Assembly (NCBI GenBank): GCA_947462105.1
Contig: CANHNJ010000003.1
Span: 62,001 to 126,000, forward strand
Length of the DNA stretch: 64,000 nucleotides
Reading direction: 5' to 3'
From: Alphaproteobacteria bacterium
GTDB lineage: Bacteria; Pseudomonadota; Alphaproteobacteria; Micropepsales; Micropepsaceae
In this document: one piece after another, positions 9,270 to 17,450 of the stretch
How the letters are laid out: every line of letters starts with the position of its first letter
Position numbering within the stretch: the first letter of the stretch is position 1
Notes under the pieces: generated by a model
The model's input: the letters and a program-made list of their open reading frames with translations, nothing else
Databases searched by the model: none
What the model was told of the DNA's origin: nothing
Program-made: the position numbers and the translations under genes

Positions 9270-10258
9270 TTCAGATATCCGTTGCTGCCGAACCAGGCCA
9301 GCGCGTCTTCCAGTCCCCTGGCATAGGGCCTGGCGCCATAGCCCAGCTCGCGCTTCGCCTTCTCGGACGAAAAGAACATGCGATAGCGCGACATGCGCAG
9401 CGCGTCGGCCGTGAGGAACGGCTCCTTGCCGGTTATGCGGGCAACAGCCTCGGCTGCATACGCCAAGGGGAAAAGAGGCCCGCGCGGCAGCTTCACGCGC
9501 GGCGGCTTGCGCCCCACCATGTCGCCGATATCGCCCAGCATCGCCTGCAGCGGCACATCGGTGCCGCCCAGGATGTAGTTCTCGCCGATCTTGCCCTTTT
9601 CCAGCGCCAGGAAATGGCCTTCCGCCACGTCCTCGACATGCACCAGGTTGAGCCCCGTATCGAGGAAGGCGGGCATCTTGCCGTTCGCCATCTCGACGAT
9701 GATGCGGCCGGTGGGCGTGGGCTTGATGTCGCGCGGGCCAATGGGCGTGGACGGAGACACAATCACGCAGGCAAGTCCCTCCTCCGCGATGCGGCGCTCC
9801 ACTTCGCGCTCGGCCAGAAGCTTGGAAAGCTTATATGCGCCGATCACGCTTTGCGGCGTGTGGCGCGAGGTTTCGTCCACCGCTACGCCATTGACCGGCT
9901 TCAGCGCCGCGACCGAGGAGGTATAGACAATGCGCTCGACGCCCGTGGCCTGCGCTGCGCCCATCACGGCACGCGCGCCCTGCAGATTGTTGTTGGCGAT
10001 CTCGTTTGGATCACGGGCCCAGAGCCGGTAATCGGCGGCGACATGGAAGAGATAGCGCACACCGTCCAGGGCGCTTGTCATCGATGCCGCGTCGCGCATG
10101 TCGCCGGTGACCGCTTCGACGTCCAGCCGGGCGACATTGGCGCGATTGGCGGCAGCGCGCATCAAAACCTTGACCTTGAAGCCACGTGCCACCGCAGCGC
10201 GGGCCACTGCGGCGCCGACAAAGCCCGATGCGCCGGTGACCAGCACCGTATCGGTCAT
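9266..10258 (-). CDS. hpnA: Hopanoid-associated sugar epimerase/dehydratase HpnA
   Basis: Extended short-chain dehydrogenase/reductase. The Rossmann motif TGASGFVGAAVA is at residues 8-19 and the catalytic YKLSK (YxxxK) follows GVIGA near the middle; the GRDIKPTPTGR region matches HpnA proteins. Length 330. Role in side-chain sugar processing is assumed from operon conservation rather than proven. Overlaps hpnL and hpnB by four bases each. Confidence 0.92.
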   Translation of the reverse strand: MTDTVLVTGASGFVGAAVARAAVARGFKVKVLMRAAANRANVARLDVEAVTGDMRDAASMTSALDGVRYLFHVAADYRLWARDPNEIANNNLQGARAVMGAAQATGVERIVYTSSVAALKPVNGVAVDETSRHTPQSVIGAYKLSKLLAEREVERRIAEEGLACVIVSPSTPIGPRDIKPTPTGRIIVEMANGKMPAFLDTGLNLVHVEDVAEGHFLALEKGKIGENYILGGTDVPLQAMLGDIGDMVGRKPPRVKLPRGPLFPLAYAAEAVARITGKEPFLTADALRMSRYRMFFSSEKAKRELGYGARPYARGLEDALAWFGSNGYLK

Positions 10259-11223
10259 GGCGCGCTCCGCAGGGCGGTGCGGCCTTCCACGGCTTGCCAG
10301 TAGATCAAGGCAGGCACGCCGAGAACAATCTCGCGGGCCCGTTTCAGCAGCGAGACGGCAATGCCGGCTTCGGCGGGCAGGCCGAACAATTGCGCCAGCG
10401 CGGCATAGCCGCCTTCCTGCACGCCGATGGCGGCAGGCACGAAGACGGCGATGGACCGCAGGGTGCAGAGCAACGCTTCCAGCGCCAGCGCATCAAGGAA
10501 GGAAATCTCGACACCTACCAGGTAAAAGGCGATCCATGTGCCGATGCCACTGCCGACCCAGGCCACCAGATGCCATGTGGCGGAGACCGCCAGTCGGCCC
10601 GGCGCTTCATAGATCTCGTGGATAGCGTCGCGGAAGGAAACACCGTGATCGGCGTTTGGGAAAAAGCGCAGCGCCAGCTTCTCGATGAAGGCGGAGCCGC
10701 GCTTTTGCAAAGCGATCAGGCCGATGATGCCGGGAATGCCCAGCAACAGCACGGCGGCCAGCGATTGCAGCAGCCAGCCCGACTCCACGATGCCGCCCAG
10801 ATGCAGCACCGCGATGGTGACGCCGAATGCCAGGAAGGCGATCTGCGCCATGGCCTCGGTGGTGGCGTCAGCTGCGACGGAAGCCGAGGCATAGGCCCCA
10901 TTCATGCCCTTCAGGATCATCAGCCGCGCGGCCGCGACCATCCCACCCACGGGTGAGAAGGGCGAAATATCGGCGATGGAGTCGCGCACCAGGCGCGCGA
11001 TATAGAAGTGATGCAGGCTGCGGCGATGCTCCGGCGGCAATAGGGCGACCCAAGCCAGCGCCGCCGTGAGCAGGATCAGCGCCGCATAGAGGCAGAGCAG
11101 CGCCAGACCACCCAGCCCCGCCCGCGCCACCGCGCCCAGCACGGCGCCAAAGCCCACCGCCCAGATCACCCAGACGGCGGCGACAAGGCCTGCCAGCAGC
11201 GCGAGGAACACGCCCCACTTCAT
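10255..11223 (-). CDS. hpnL: Hopanoid-associated integral membrane protein HpnL
   Basis: Polytopic membrane protein of the lysylphosphatidylglycerol-synthase transmembrane-domain family (UPF0104-like), about 7-8 hydrophobic segments over 322 residues, starting MKWGVFLALLAGLVAAVWVIW. Conserved inner motifs such as RDSIADISPFSPVGGM and PAAIGVQEGGYAAL are typical of the family. Members near hpn genes are named HpnL; transport or flipping of hopanoids has been suggested but is not shown by sequence. It follows diiron protein 1 by 18 bases. Confidence 0.88.
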   Translation of the reverse strand: MKWGVFLALLAGLVAAVWVIWAVGFGAVLGAVARAGLGGLALLCLYAALILLTAALAWVALLPPEHRRSLHHFYIARLVRDSIADISPFSPVGGMVAAARLMILKGMNGAYASASVAADATTEAMAQIAFLAFGVTIAVLHLGGIVESGWLLQSLAAVLLLGIPGIIGLIALQKRGSAFIEKLALRFFPNADHGVSFRDAIHEIYEAPGRLAVSATWHLVAWVGSGIGTWIAFYLVGVEISFLDALALEALLCTLRSIAVFVPAAIGVQEGGYAALAQLFGLPAEAGIAVSLLKRAREIVLGVPALIYWQAVEGRTALRSAP

Positions 11224-11241
11224 CGCCGATTGTCCTTTCCG

Positions 11242-12090
11242 TCAGGCCGGCAGCGGCTTGGCGCGGAAGCTCCACAAGCGCAGGGCGCCAAGCGCCGCTT
11301 CCGCCAGCTGCGGCAGGAAGCTAGGCTTCAGAAATTCGGCGTCGAAGGCATCCATGCGGCGGCGGTTTTCCGAATAGCAGTCTTCCAGGAAACGCCGGAA
11401 GGTGAAGCCGTCCAGGAAGACGCTCGCCTGGGTAGCGTTGAATTCCTTGCCATCATTCAGTTCGGCGCCACGTCGTGCGGTACCGACCATGCGGCCCAGG
11501 GCACGCATGTAATAGCGGAAATCGATCAGTGGCAGGACAGCGCGCGCGAGAATGCCCTTCTGCGCCTGCTGATAGGCCATCCAGTTGACGAAGAAGACGA
11601 TGTGGCGCGTCTCCTCGTACATCAGAGTTTCGAAGATGGCGAACATCTCCTTGGGTAGAAACTGGCTCTGCATCGCGATCTTGAAGACACCGAAGCCCAG
11701 GAAGGAATCCATGCACTCACCAAAGCCGAAATCCTTGAACTTGGTTTCGACGTCGCCGTCGATAACTTCCAGCGGCCGTTCAGCGGCGTCGATGCCGTAT
11801 TTCTCGATCATTACCCGGATCAGCTTGGCATGGCGCGCTTCCTCGAAACCCTGCAGCGCGATGGCTTCCTTCATCACCGGATCGGTGACGGTCTCGGTGA
11901 AGGCGGCGACGATGGCCCCGGCGCGGCGCTCGGTGTAGAAGACTTCTTCCCAGAACGGCACCGATTTCAGGCGCGCCAGCGCGGCTTCGTCCAGCACAGG
12001 CCAGGGGAGCGTATCGGGATCATAATCGGTATAGGTCTGCTTGAAGTGCGCACAGAACGCATCGCGATGTTCGAGGGAACCGATTTTCAT
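11242..12090 (-). CDS. Ferritin-like diiron-carboxylate protein 1 in hopanoid operon
   Basis: 282 residues with the four-helix-bundle diiron ligand pattern: E54 (FYTERRAG), E84xxH87 (FEEARHA), E125 (GFGECMDSF) and E160xxH163 (YEETRHIVFFVNW). I cannot match it to a characterised enzyme. Oxidases, hydroxylases, desaturases and N-oxygenases all use this fold. A paralogue lies at 12848-13753 with the same ECxDSF and EExRHIxFFVNW signatures. The ATG at 12090 overlaps the methyltransferase stop (ATGA) and the gene ends 18 bases before hpnL, so it belongs to the hopanoid operon. No signal peptide or membrane helix. Ferritin-type iron storage is unlikely given the length and the single diiron pattern. 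Confidence 0.8.
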   Translation of the reverse strand: MKIGSLEHRDAFCAHFKQTYTDYDPDTLPWPVLDEAALARLKSVPFWEEVFYTERRAGAIVAAFTETVTDPVMKEAIALQGFEEARHAKLIRVMIEKYGIDAAERPLEVIDGDVETKFKDFGFGECMDSFLGFGVFKIAMQSQFLPKEMFAIFETLMYEETRHIVFFVNWMAYQQAQKGILARAVLPLIDFRYYMRALGRMVGTARRGAELNDGKEFNATQASVFLDGFTFRRFLEDCYSENRRRMDAFDAEFLKPSFLPQLAEAALGALRLWSFRAKPLPA

Positions 12091-12851
12091 GACAGGCTCT
12101 TTTCTGCGGGTGCCATCAGCACCGTGGTCTGGAAGAAGGGATGCCAGCTGCGCGAGACCAGCGCCAGGCGCGGCGAACGGCAGAAGGCGCGATCGATGCG
12201 GCGCGACAGGCGTGTGGCCTTGTCCCAGCCGCCGGCGAACAGGTGATTGCTGAGCACGCACAGGCCACCCGGCGCCAGCAGGCCAGCAACCTGTTCGGCC
12301 ACCGCATCCAGCCCCGCATCATCGGTGCGGGGCAGGTAATAGAGCGTGTCCATGATGGTGACGAGATCGAAGCGGCCTTCAATGCCTTCCGGCAAGGCGG
12401 CGATGTCACCCTGCTGGAAGCCCAGATTGGCAGTGCCGCCATGGCGCTTGCGGGCATGTGCGACGGCGGTCTGCGCCACATCCACGCCCAGGACGTAATC
12501 GGAACGCGCCGCCAGCAGCAGCGACAGGGCGCCCAGGCCGCAGCCCAGATCGAGTGCCCGCCCATACCGTCGCCCCGGCGGCAGCAATGACATCACGGTA
12601 TTGTATTTGCGGGCCTGATAGCTGTAGCGCGGATTGAATGATTCCCACGGATCGTCGCACTCGCCATAGATCGCCTCGAAGGCGGCGTTGCGGCTGCTGG
12701 CCGATTCCAGCTGGGCGATGCGCGCGTCGGTCTTGCCGCCCACGATCAGCATCCAAAAATCCTGCGGCCGCAGGGCGTAGCCCTTGGCAAAGTCCCACCG
12801 CCCCTGTGCCGAGGCCGATGCGCGTTCGGGATGCGGCCCCGCTTCCATCAA
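12087..12851 (-). CDS. NodS-like class I SAM methyltransferase in hopanoid operon
   Basis: 254 residues. SAM motif I is ALDLGCGLGALS (about 99-110), the acidic motif after it is VLGVDVAQTA, and motif IV-like IMDTLYYL follows. Upstream of motif I is CDDPWESFNPRYSYQARKY (about 65-83), which resembles the DDPW...E.. K region I recall from NodS, the N-methyltransferase of Nod-factor synthesis. The C-terminal strand region GLLAPGGLCVLSNHLFAGGW also fits that family. HpnI adds a GlcNAc and HpnK deacetylates it nearby, so a free amino sugar would be available as an N-methylation target; that is inference. Four-base overlaps with both diiron genes. Confidence 0.78.
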   Translation of the reverse strand: MMEAGPHPERASASAQGRWDFAKGYALRPQDFWMLIVGGKTDARIAQLESASSRNAAFEAIYGECDDPWESFNPRYSYQARKYNTVMSLLPPGRRYGRALDLGCGLGALSLLLAARSDYVLGVDVAQTAVAHARKRHGGTANLGFQQGDIAALPEGIEGRFDLVTIMDTLYYLPRTDDAGLDAVAEQVAGLLAPGGLCVLSNHLFAGGWDKATRLSRRIDRAFCRSPRLALVSRSWHPFFQTTVLMAPAEKSLS

Positions 12852-13753
12852 GCCGCCTTCTTCTTGGGACCGATGAACTTGAGGGCGATCCGCGCCATGA
12901 AGGGCACGAAGCGCGGCCGCTTGAGCCGGACATCATAGGGCGCCAGGCGTCGGTCATTCTCTTCGAGGCAGACCGCAACAAGCCCGCCGACATCGAGATC
13001 GGAGCCCAGAGCCTCGGCGCCATTGACGGTGAAGTTGGCGTCCTGTTCGCCATGTCCGACATCCTTGGCGATACCGATGCGCTCATAAATCAGGAATATC
13101 CAGACGGCGAGAACCTTCAATTCAAAATAGGGGCGGCGCCAGAACGGCATGTTGCGGCGATGCCAGGCGATCCAGTTGACGAAAAACAGGATGTGGCGGG
13201 CCTCCTCGTTCACCACCGGATCGAAGGTCTGCACCAGCTCGGGCGGGAAATAACCCGTGTCCTTCGCCGCCTTGAACAGGCCGAAGGCGAAGAAGCTGTC
13301 GATGCATTCGCTGTAGCCGGTGACCATGAAGGCCCATTCCGGGTCTTTCGGACGCGCCGGCACCGGCTCTGGCGCCAGCGTGACGCCATACGCCTCGACC
13401 AGGTTGGCCAGCACATGACGATGGCGGCGCTCTTCAAAACCGTTCAGCTCGATGGCCTTGCGCAGCAGCGGATCGGGCACGCCCTCGGCATAGGTGCAGA
13501 CATTCATGCCCGCATTGTTCTCGGTCTGCACCGCGATGTCCCAGATCGGCAGCGACGTGATGCGCTTTTCCGCTTCCGGTTCCAGCTTGGGCCAATCCAG
13601 TACTGCGGGGCGATAGGGGTCAAATGTGTCGAGCAGCGTCTTGCAGAACAGGCGCTTGTGTTCGTCCGAGCCATATTTGATCGGGCCGCCGCCCGGCCAG
13701 GTGCCGGTGTCGCGGGAAAGATCGGGCGGGGTGGCGAAAACGTGCGTGCTCAT
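12848..13753 (-). CDS. Ferritin-like diiron-carboxylate protein 2 in hopanoid operon
   Basis: 301 residues; paralogue of the protein at 11242-12090. Diiron ligands: E78 (VQTENNAG), E108xxH111 (FEERRHR), E149 (YSECIDSF) and E184xxH187 (NEEARHILFFVNW). It has a longer Pro/Gly-rich N-terminus (about 25 extra residues) and a basic C-terminal tail ending GPKKKAA. The ATG at 13753 follows the hpnK stop by eight bases; its stop overlaps the methyltransferase start. The two copies differ in the second helix (EEARH versus EERRH), so they may form a heterodimer or act on successive substrates. Function unknown. Confidence 0.8.
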   Translation of the reverse strand: MSTHVFATPPDLSRDTGTWPGGGPIKYGSDEHKRLFCKTLLDTFDPYRPAVLDWPKLEPEAEKRITSLPIWDIAVQTENNAGMNVCTYAEGVPDPLLRKAIELNGFEERRHRHVLANLVEAYGVTLAPEPVPARPKDPEWAFMVTGYSECIDSFFAFGLFKAAKDTGYFPPELVQTFDPVVNEEARHILFFVNWIAWHRRNMPFWRRPYFELKVLAVWIFLIYERIGIAKDVGHGEQDANFTVNGAEALGSDLDVGGLVAVCLEENDRRLAPYDVRLKRPRFVPFMARIALKFIGPKKKAA

Positions 13754-13761
13754 GCTGGGCC

Positions 13762-14604
13762 TTAATGTATCGGAAAGTCGCAAAAGCCGCCAAGACAGAT
13801 ATCCCCGCCTTGCGTTGCCGCAATGACAGCCGGATCCAGCAGGGCGGCGCGTTCCTCCGCATAGCGGTAGCCGGGGGCCGAGCCCGGATAGGCCCCGGTA
13901 GCGGGATGCAGGTAGATTTCCGACAGGCCTTCCGGGAGATTTTCGAGAATCCCCTTCAGGCGCGCGCCCGTCATCGCACCGGACCAGGCTAGGCCGAACA
14001 CGGCATCGGGGGAAACAATGCCCGCCCTGGCGAAACGGCGGCGCAATCCCTGCGCGAAGGGCCGTGTGAGGGCTGCGACAGAAGAGCCCTTGTAGGGCTC
14101 GATCCTGGCCAGCGTCACGGCGGGCTCCAGCGGCACCCGCGCCGCCTTCAGTCCGAAATCGCGGCCAATGGACAGCATCAATGCCGCGATGGTGGGGTGC
14201 AGGTGGAAATGCTTGTGGGCGTTGACATGGTCCAGCGCCAGCCCGGTGGCGCGGAAGGCGGCAAACTGGGCCGCAATCTCTTCCGCCAGCTGTCGTTTAA
14301 CATGGGGCAGGAAGAACATCGCCGCGCCCGCCCGCGCCATGTCGGTGCGGAAATTGCCGTGCACGTCGACAAGATCGGGCACCTGCGAAACCGGTAGCAC
14401 CGGCGCGCCTTCCACCAGTACCAGATGCAGCCCGACGCGCAGAGACGGGGCAGCTTTCGCCCGCGCCACCGCGTCGGCAGCCGCCGGCGCCGCTACCATC
14501 AGGCTGGTGGCGGTGAGGATGCCCTTGGCATGCGCCTCCAGCACCGCGTCGTTGACTTCGCGCGCGGCGCCGAAGTCATCGGCCGTGACGACAAGGCGCT
14601 TCAA
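13762..14604 (-). CDS. hpnK: Hopanoid amino-sugar deacetylase HpnK (YdjC/ChbG-like)
   Basis: In the Burkholderia pathway HpnK deacetylates GlcNAc-bacteriohopanetetrol to the glucosamine form. N-terminal VVTADDFGAAREVNDAV carries the metal-binding Asp-Asp of the YdjC family, and VGLHLVL and DHVNAHKHFHLHP supply the histidines. Length 280. Only one base separates its ATG from the hpnJ stop. The neighbours HpnI and HpnJ make the assignment firm. Confidence 0.92.
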   Translation of the reverse strand: MKRLVVTADDFGAAREVNDAVLEAHAKGILTATSLMVAAPAAADAVARAKAAPSLRVGLHLVLVEGAPVLPVSQVPDLVDVHGNFRTDMARAGAAMFFLPHVKRQLAEEIAAQFAAFRATGLALDHVNAHKHFHLHPTIAALMLSIGRDFGLKAARVPLEPAVTLARIEPYKGSSVAALTRPFAQGLRRRFARAGIVSPDAVFGLAWSGAMTGARLKGILENLPEGLSEIYLHPATGAYPGSAPGYRYAEERAALLDPAVIAATQGGDICLGGFCDFPIH

Positions 14605-14605
14605 A

Positions 14606-16042
14606 TCACGCGGCGTTCTGGTTCTGGCGATCGCGCAGGAACTGGAAGAACTCTACGCCTTCACGCAGGCGACGCTTCATCATGCCTTCCTGCGTCACCA
14701 TTTCCTTGACAATCGAGCCGATCTTGCTCGGGCGGAAATAGAACTGGCGATAGAAGGTCTCCAGCGAGTCGAAGATTTCCTTGTGGCTCAAATGCGGATA
14801 GTGGAGCGGCGCGATCTGGATACCGTCATCGGTCACCAGTTCGGCATTGGCGGCATCGAGCCAGCCATTCTGCACCGCCTGATTGTAGAGGAAGGTGCCC
14901 GGATAGGGCGCGGCCAGCGAGATCTGCACGGTGTGCGGGTTGATGCGCTTGGCGAATTCGCGGGTCTCGCGCATCGTCTCCAGCGTCTCGCCCGGCAGTC
15001 CCAGGATGAAGGTGCCGTGAATCTGGATGCCCAGCGCGTGGCAGTCCTTGGTGAACTGCTCGGCAACCTCGATGCGCATGCCCTTCTTGATGTTGTGCAG
15101 GATCTGCTGGTTGCCGGATTCATACCCGACCAGCAGCAGGCGCAGGCCACCTTCCTTGAGCTTCTTCAGCGAGGCGTAGGGCACATTCGCCTTGGCGTTG
15201 CAGGCCCAGGAGATGCCCAGCTTGCCCAGCTCGGCGGCAATGGCTTCGGCGCGCGGCAGGTCGTCGGTGAAGGTGTCGTCGTCGAAGAAGAACTCCTTGG
15301 TCTGCGGGAAGGCCTTCATCGCCCACTTGATCTCCTCGACCACATGGCTGACCGAACGCGTGCGATAATTGTGGCCGCCCACGGTCTGGGGCCAGAGGCA
15401 GAAGGTGCAGCGCGACTTGCAGCCACGGCCGGTATAGATCGAGATATAGGGGTGCTTGAGATAGCCGATGAAGTACTTCTCCATCTCCAGATCGCGCTTG
15501 TAGATCGGCGTCACCCAGGGCAGCGAGTCCATGTTCTCGATGATGGGGCGGTCAGCATTGTGCGTGATGACGCCCTGCTTGTTGCGGTACGAGATGCCCT
15601 TGATGTCGGCCCAGGGCTGATCGTCGGCAACATCCTTGATGGTGAAATCGAACTCGTTGCGGGCGACGAAATCGACAGCCGGCGCCTTGATCATCGAGCC
15701 TTCGGCATCGACGGCGACCTTGGCGCCGATCAGGCCGGCCTTCAGGCTGGGATTGGCAGCCTTCAGCGCCTCGATCACCTTCACGTCGGAGGCGAAGGAC
15801 GGGACCGAGGTGTGCGCCACCACCAGGTCGAAATCCTTGGCCTGGGCCACGACCTCGGCAAGTTGGGTGTTGTGCGGCGGCGCGTCGATCAGCTTGGAAT
15901 TCTCCACCAGCGCGGCAGGCTGGGCCAGCCAGGTGGGATACCAGAAGCTCTTGATCTCGCGCTTGGCCTGGTAGCGCGAGCCGGCGCCGCCATCAAAGCC
16001 ATCGAACGAGGGAGCCTGCAGAAAGAGCGTGCGCATAGACAT
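14606..16042 (-). CDS. hpnJ: Hopanoid radical SAM protein HpnJ
   Basis: Radical SAM enzyme that converts glucosaminyl-bacteriohopanetetrol to the cyclitol ether (ring contraction). An N-terminal B12-binding-like region (about 1-190) is followed by the cluster motif CX3CX2C in GRGCKSRCTFCLWPQ. The core strands FFFDDDTF and ILGLPGETLETM are as in this family. Length 478. The start MSMRTLF at 16042 has a GAAGGA ribosome-binding site. It sits between hpnI (12-base gap) and hpnK (1-base gap). Confidence 0.93.
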   Translation of the reverse strand: MSMRTLFLQAPSFDGFDGGAGSRYQAKREIKSFWYPTWLAQPAALVENSKLIDAPPHNTQLAEVVAQAKDFDLVVAHTSVPSFASDVKVIEALKAANPSLKAGLIGAKVAVDAEGSMIKAPAVDFVARNEFDFTIKDVADDQPWADIKGISYRNKQGVITHNADRPIIENMDSLPWVTPIYKRDLEMEKYFIGYLKHPYISIYTGRGCKSRCTFCLWPQTVGGHNYRTRSVSHVVEEIKWAMKAFPQTKEFFFDDDTFTDDLPRAEAIAAELGKLGISWACNAKANVPYASLKKLKEGGLRLLLVGYESGNQQILHNIKKGMRIEVAEQFTKDCHALGIQIHGTFILGLPGETLETMRETREFAKRINPHTVQISLAAPYPGTFLYNQAVQNGWLDAANAELVTDDGIQIAPLHYPHLSHKEIFDSLETFYRQFYFRPSKIGSIVKEMVTQEGMMKRRLREGVEFFQFLRDRQNQNAA

Positions 16043-16054
16043 TCAGATAGTCCT

Positions 16055-17212
16055 TCAGTTCACGGATTGGGTCATGGCGCCTGATGGCGCAATATCGAAA
16101 CGGGCGCCGCGCCAATGCACCGTCTCACCGAACAGTGCTTGTACGAAAACGGCGAAGCTCAGCAGGTCGCGCAGCGGCAACAGCCAGAAGGGCCCGGCAT
16201 AGGTGCCGAAGAGGCCGTCGATGCGGTGCTTGAGCAGCAGCCGCGCGCTCAAGGTGGCCGCCATCGCGGCAAGGCTGACGGGCGCAAAGCCCAGCGCCAG
16301 CAACGACAGCACCGCGAACGCAAAACCAAACGTGACGATGCTGCCCAGATTTCCCGCCGGGTCGATGCGGTGGATGGTATGGCGCCAGCGCCGCTCGTGG
16401 CGGAACAGGTCCATGAAGGTCGGCTCGACGGCGGTGTGCGCCACGCCCAGCGCCGGCATCGCGAGCGTATGGCCCATGGCGCGCACGGCGCGGCCGATCT
16501 CGTAATCATCGGCCAGGCAGTCGGCAAAGGCCGCAAAGCCACCGACATCGTCCAGCGTCTTGCGGCGCAGGGCGATGGTGGAGCCGAAACAGGGAGACGC
16601 CAGGCCCAGCGCGGTACCGACCACGACATTGGGCAGGAAGTCGTAAGAGGTGCCCATCGCCGCCAGCTTCGACCACAGGCTGTTGTCGCCCTTCACCACT
16701 TCGCCAGTGTAGAGACAGGTGACGATGCCAACGCCGGGGCGCTGCAGCGCCGCCGTGACCTGCGCCAGCCAGTGCGGCTGTACCGCGATGTCGCTGTCGG
16801 CCAGCACCAGCGTGTCGTGCTTGGCCACCGCCATGATGCTGATGAGGTTGGAGACCTTGGCGTTGGCGCCCTGGCTCACCACCTCGACCGCCATCGCGGT
16901 ATCGAGCTGCGGATACTTGGCCTGCAACGCCTGCACCACCGCCACGGCGGGATCAGCGTCGTCATGGACGCCGAACACGATCTGCACCGCGCCGGGATAA
17001 TTCTGCAGGCAGAAGCTTTCCAGGTTTTCGAACAGGCCGGGCTCGCAGCGATAGAGCGGCTTGAGGATCGTCACCGGCAGATGCACGGCGGGGACATTCG
17101 CTTCCGCAGCCATGAAACGGCGCACGCAGAGGACGGCGAAGACGGCATAGGCCGCGCCCAGCAACGCCAAGCCTGCCAGCGCCCAGCCGATCATGGTGAA
17201 AAGAAACGCCAT
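16055..17212 (-). CDS. hpnI: Hopanoid glycosyltransferase HpnI (GlcNAc transferase)
   Basis: GT2/GT21 (ceramide-glucosyltransferase-like) membrane enzyme that adds N-acetylglucosamine to bacteriohopanetetrol. N-terminal membrane segment FLFTMIGWALAGLALLGAAY, then VTILKPLYRCEPGL, VLADSDIAV (DXD-like), and the acceptor-side D...RHERRWRHTIHR motif ((Q/R)XXRW) before C-terminal membrane segments. The start at 17212 (MAFLFTM) follows AGAAG-like purines; an upstream GTG would add seven residues. First gene of the operon. Confidence 0.92.
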   Translation of the reverse strand: MAFLFTMIGWALAGLALLGAAYAVFAVLCVRRFMAAEANVPAVHLPVTILKPLYRCEPGLFENLESFCLQNYPGAVQIVFGVHDDADPAVAVVQALQAKYPQLDTAMAVEVVSQGANAKVSNLISIMAVAKHDTLVLADSDIAVQPHWLAQVTAALQRPGVGIVTCLYTGEVVKGDNSLWSKLAAMGTSYDFLPNVVVGTALGLASPCFGSTIALRRKTLDDVGGFAAFADCLADDYEIGRAVRAMGHTLAMPALGVAHTAVEPTFMDLFRHERRWRHTIHRIDPAGNLGSIVTFGFAFAVLSLLALGFAPVSLAAMAATLSARLLLKHRIDGLFGTYAGPFWLLPLRDLLSFAVFVQALFGETVHWRGARFDIAPSGAMTQSVN

Positions 17213-17450
17213 CACTTCTTTCCGGGCCCCCACCCGCTATTCGTCACCTTATTAGTTATTCGCACCCGCAGCGCCAAGCGTTGATTTGGACACAGTTTGC
17301 GACAATCAATTACTTAAATATCTGATTCTATTAGATTTATTGAAACTCCAAGGTTCCGTTCGAGGCAAGTACTAGCCCCAGGGTCGAAAAAAGGCGGGAT
17401 TTCGCAGATGCGAAGCCGTAATGAAGACGCGCCCTAACGTCCTTGGACCA
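17213..17450. promoter_or_regulatory. Divergent promoter region of the hopanoid operon and dusB
   Basis: The only long AT-rich gap around the 14-gene operon: roughly 17280-17350 contains CAATCAATTACTTAAATATC and further A/T runs, in contrast to the GC-rich surroundings. The operon promoter must lie here since every downstream junction overlaps or is below 20 bases. I cannot name a specific regulator site. Confidence 0.5.
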
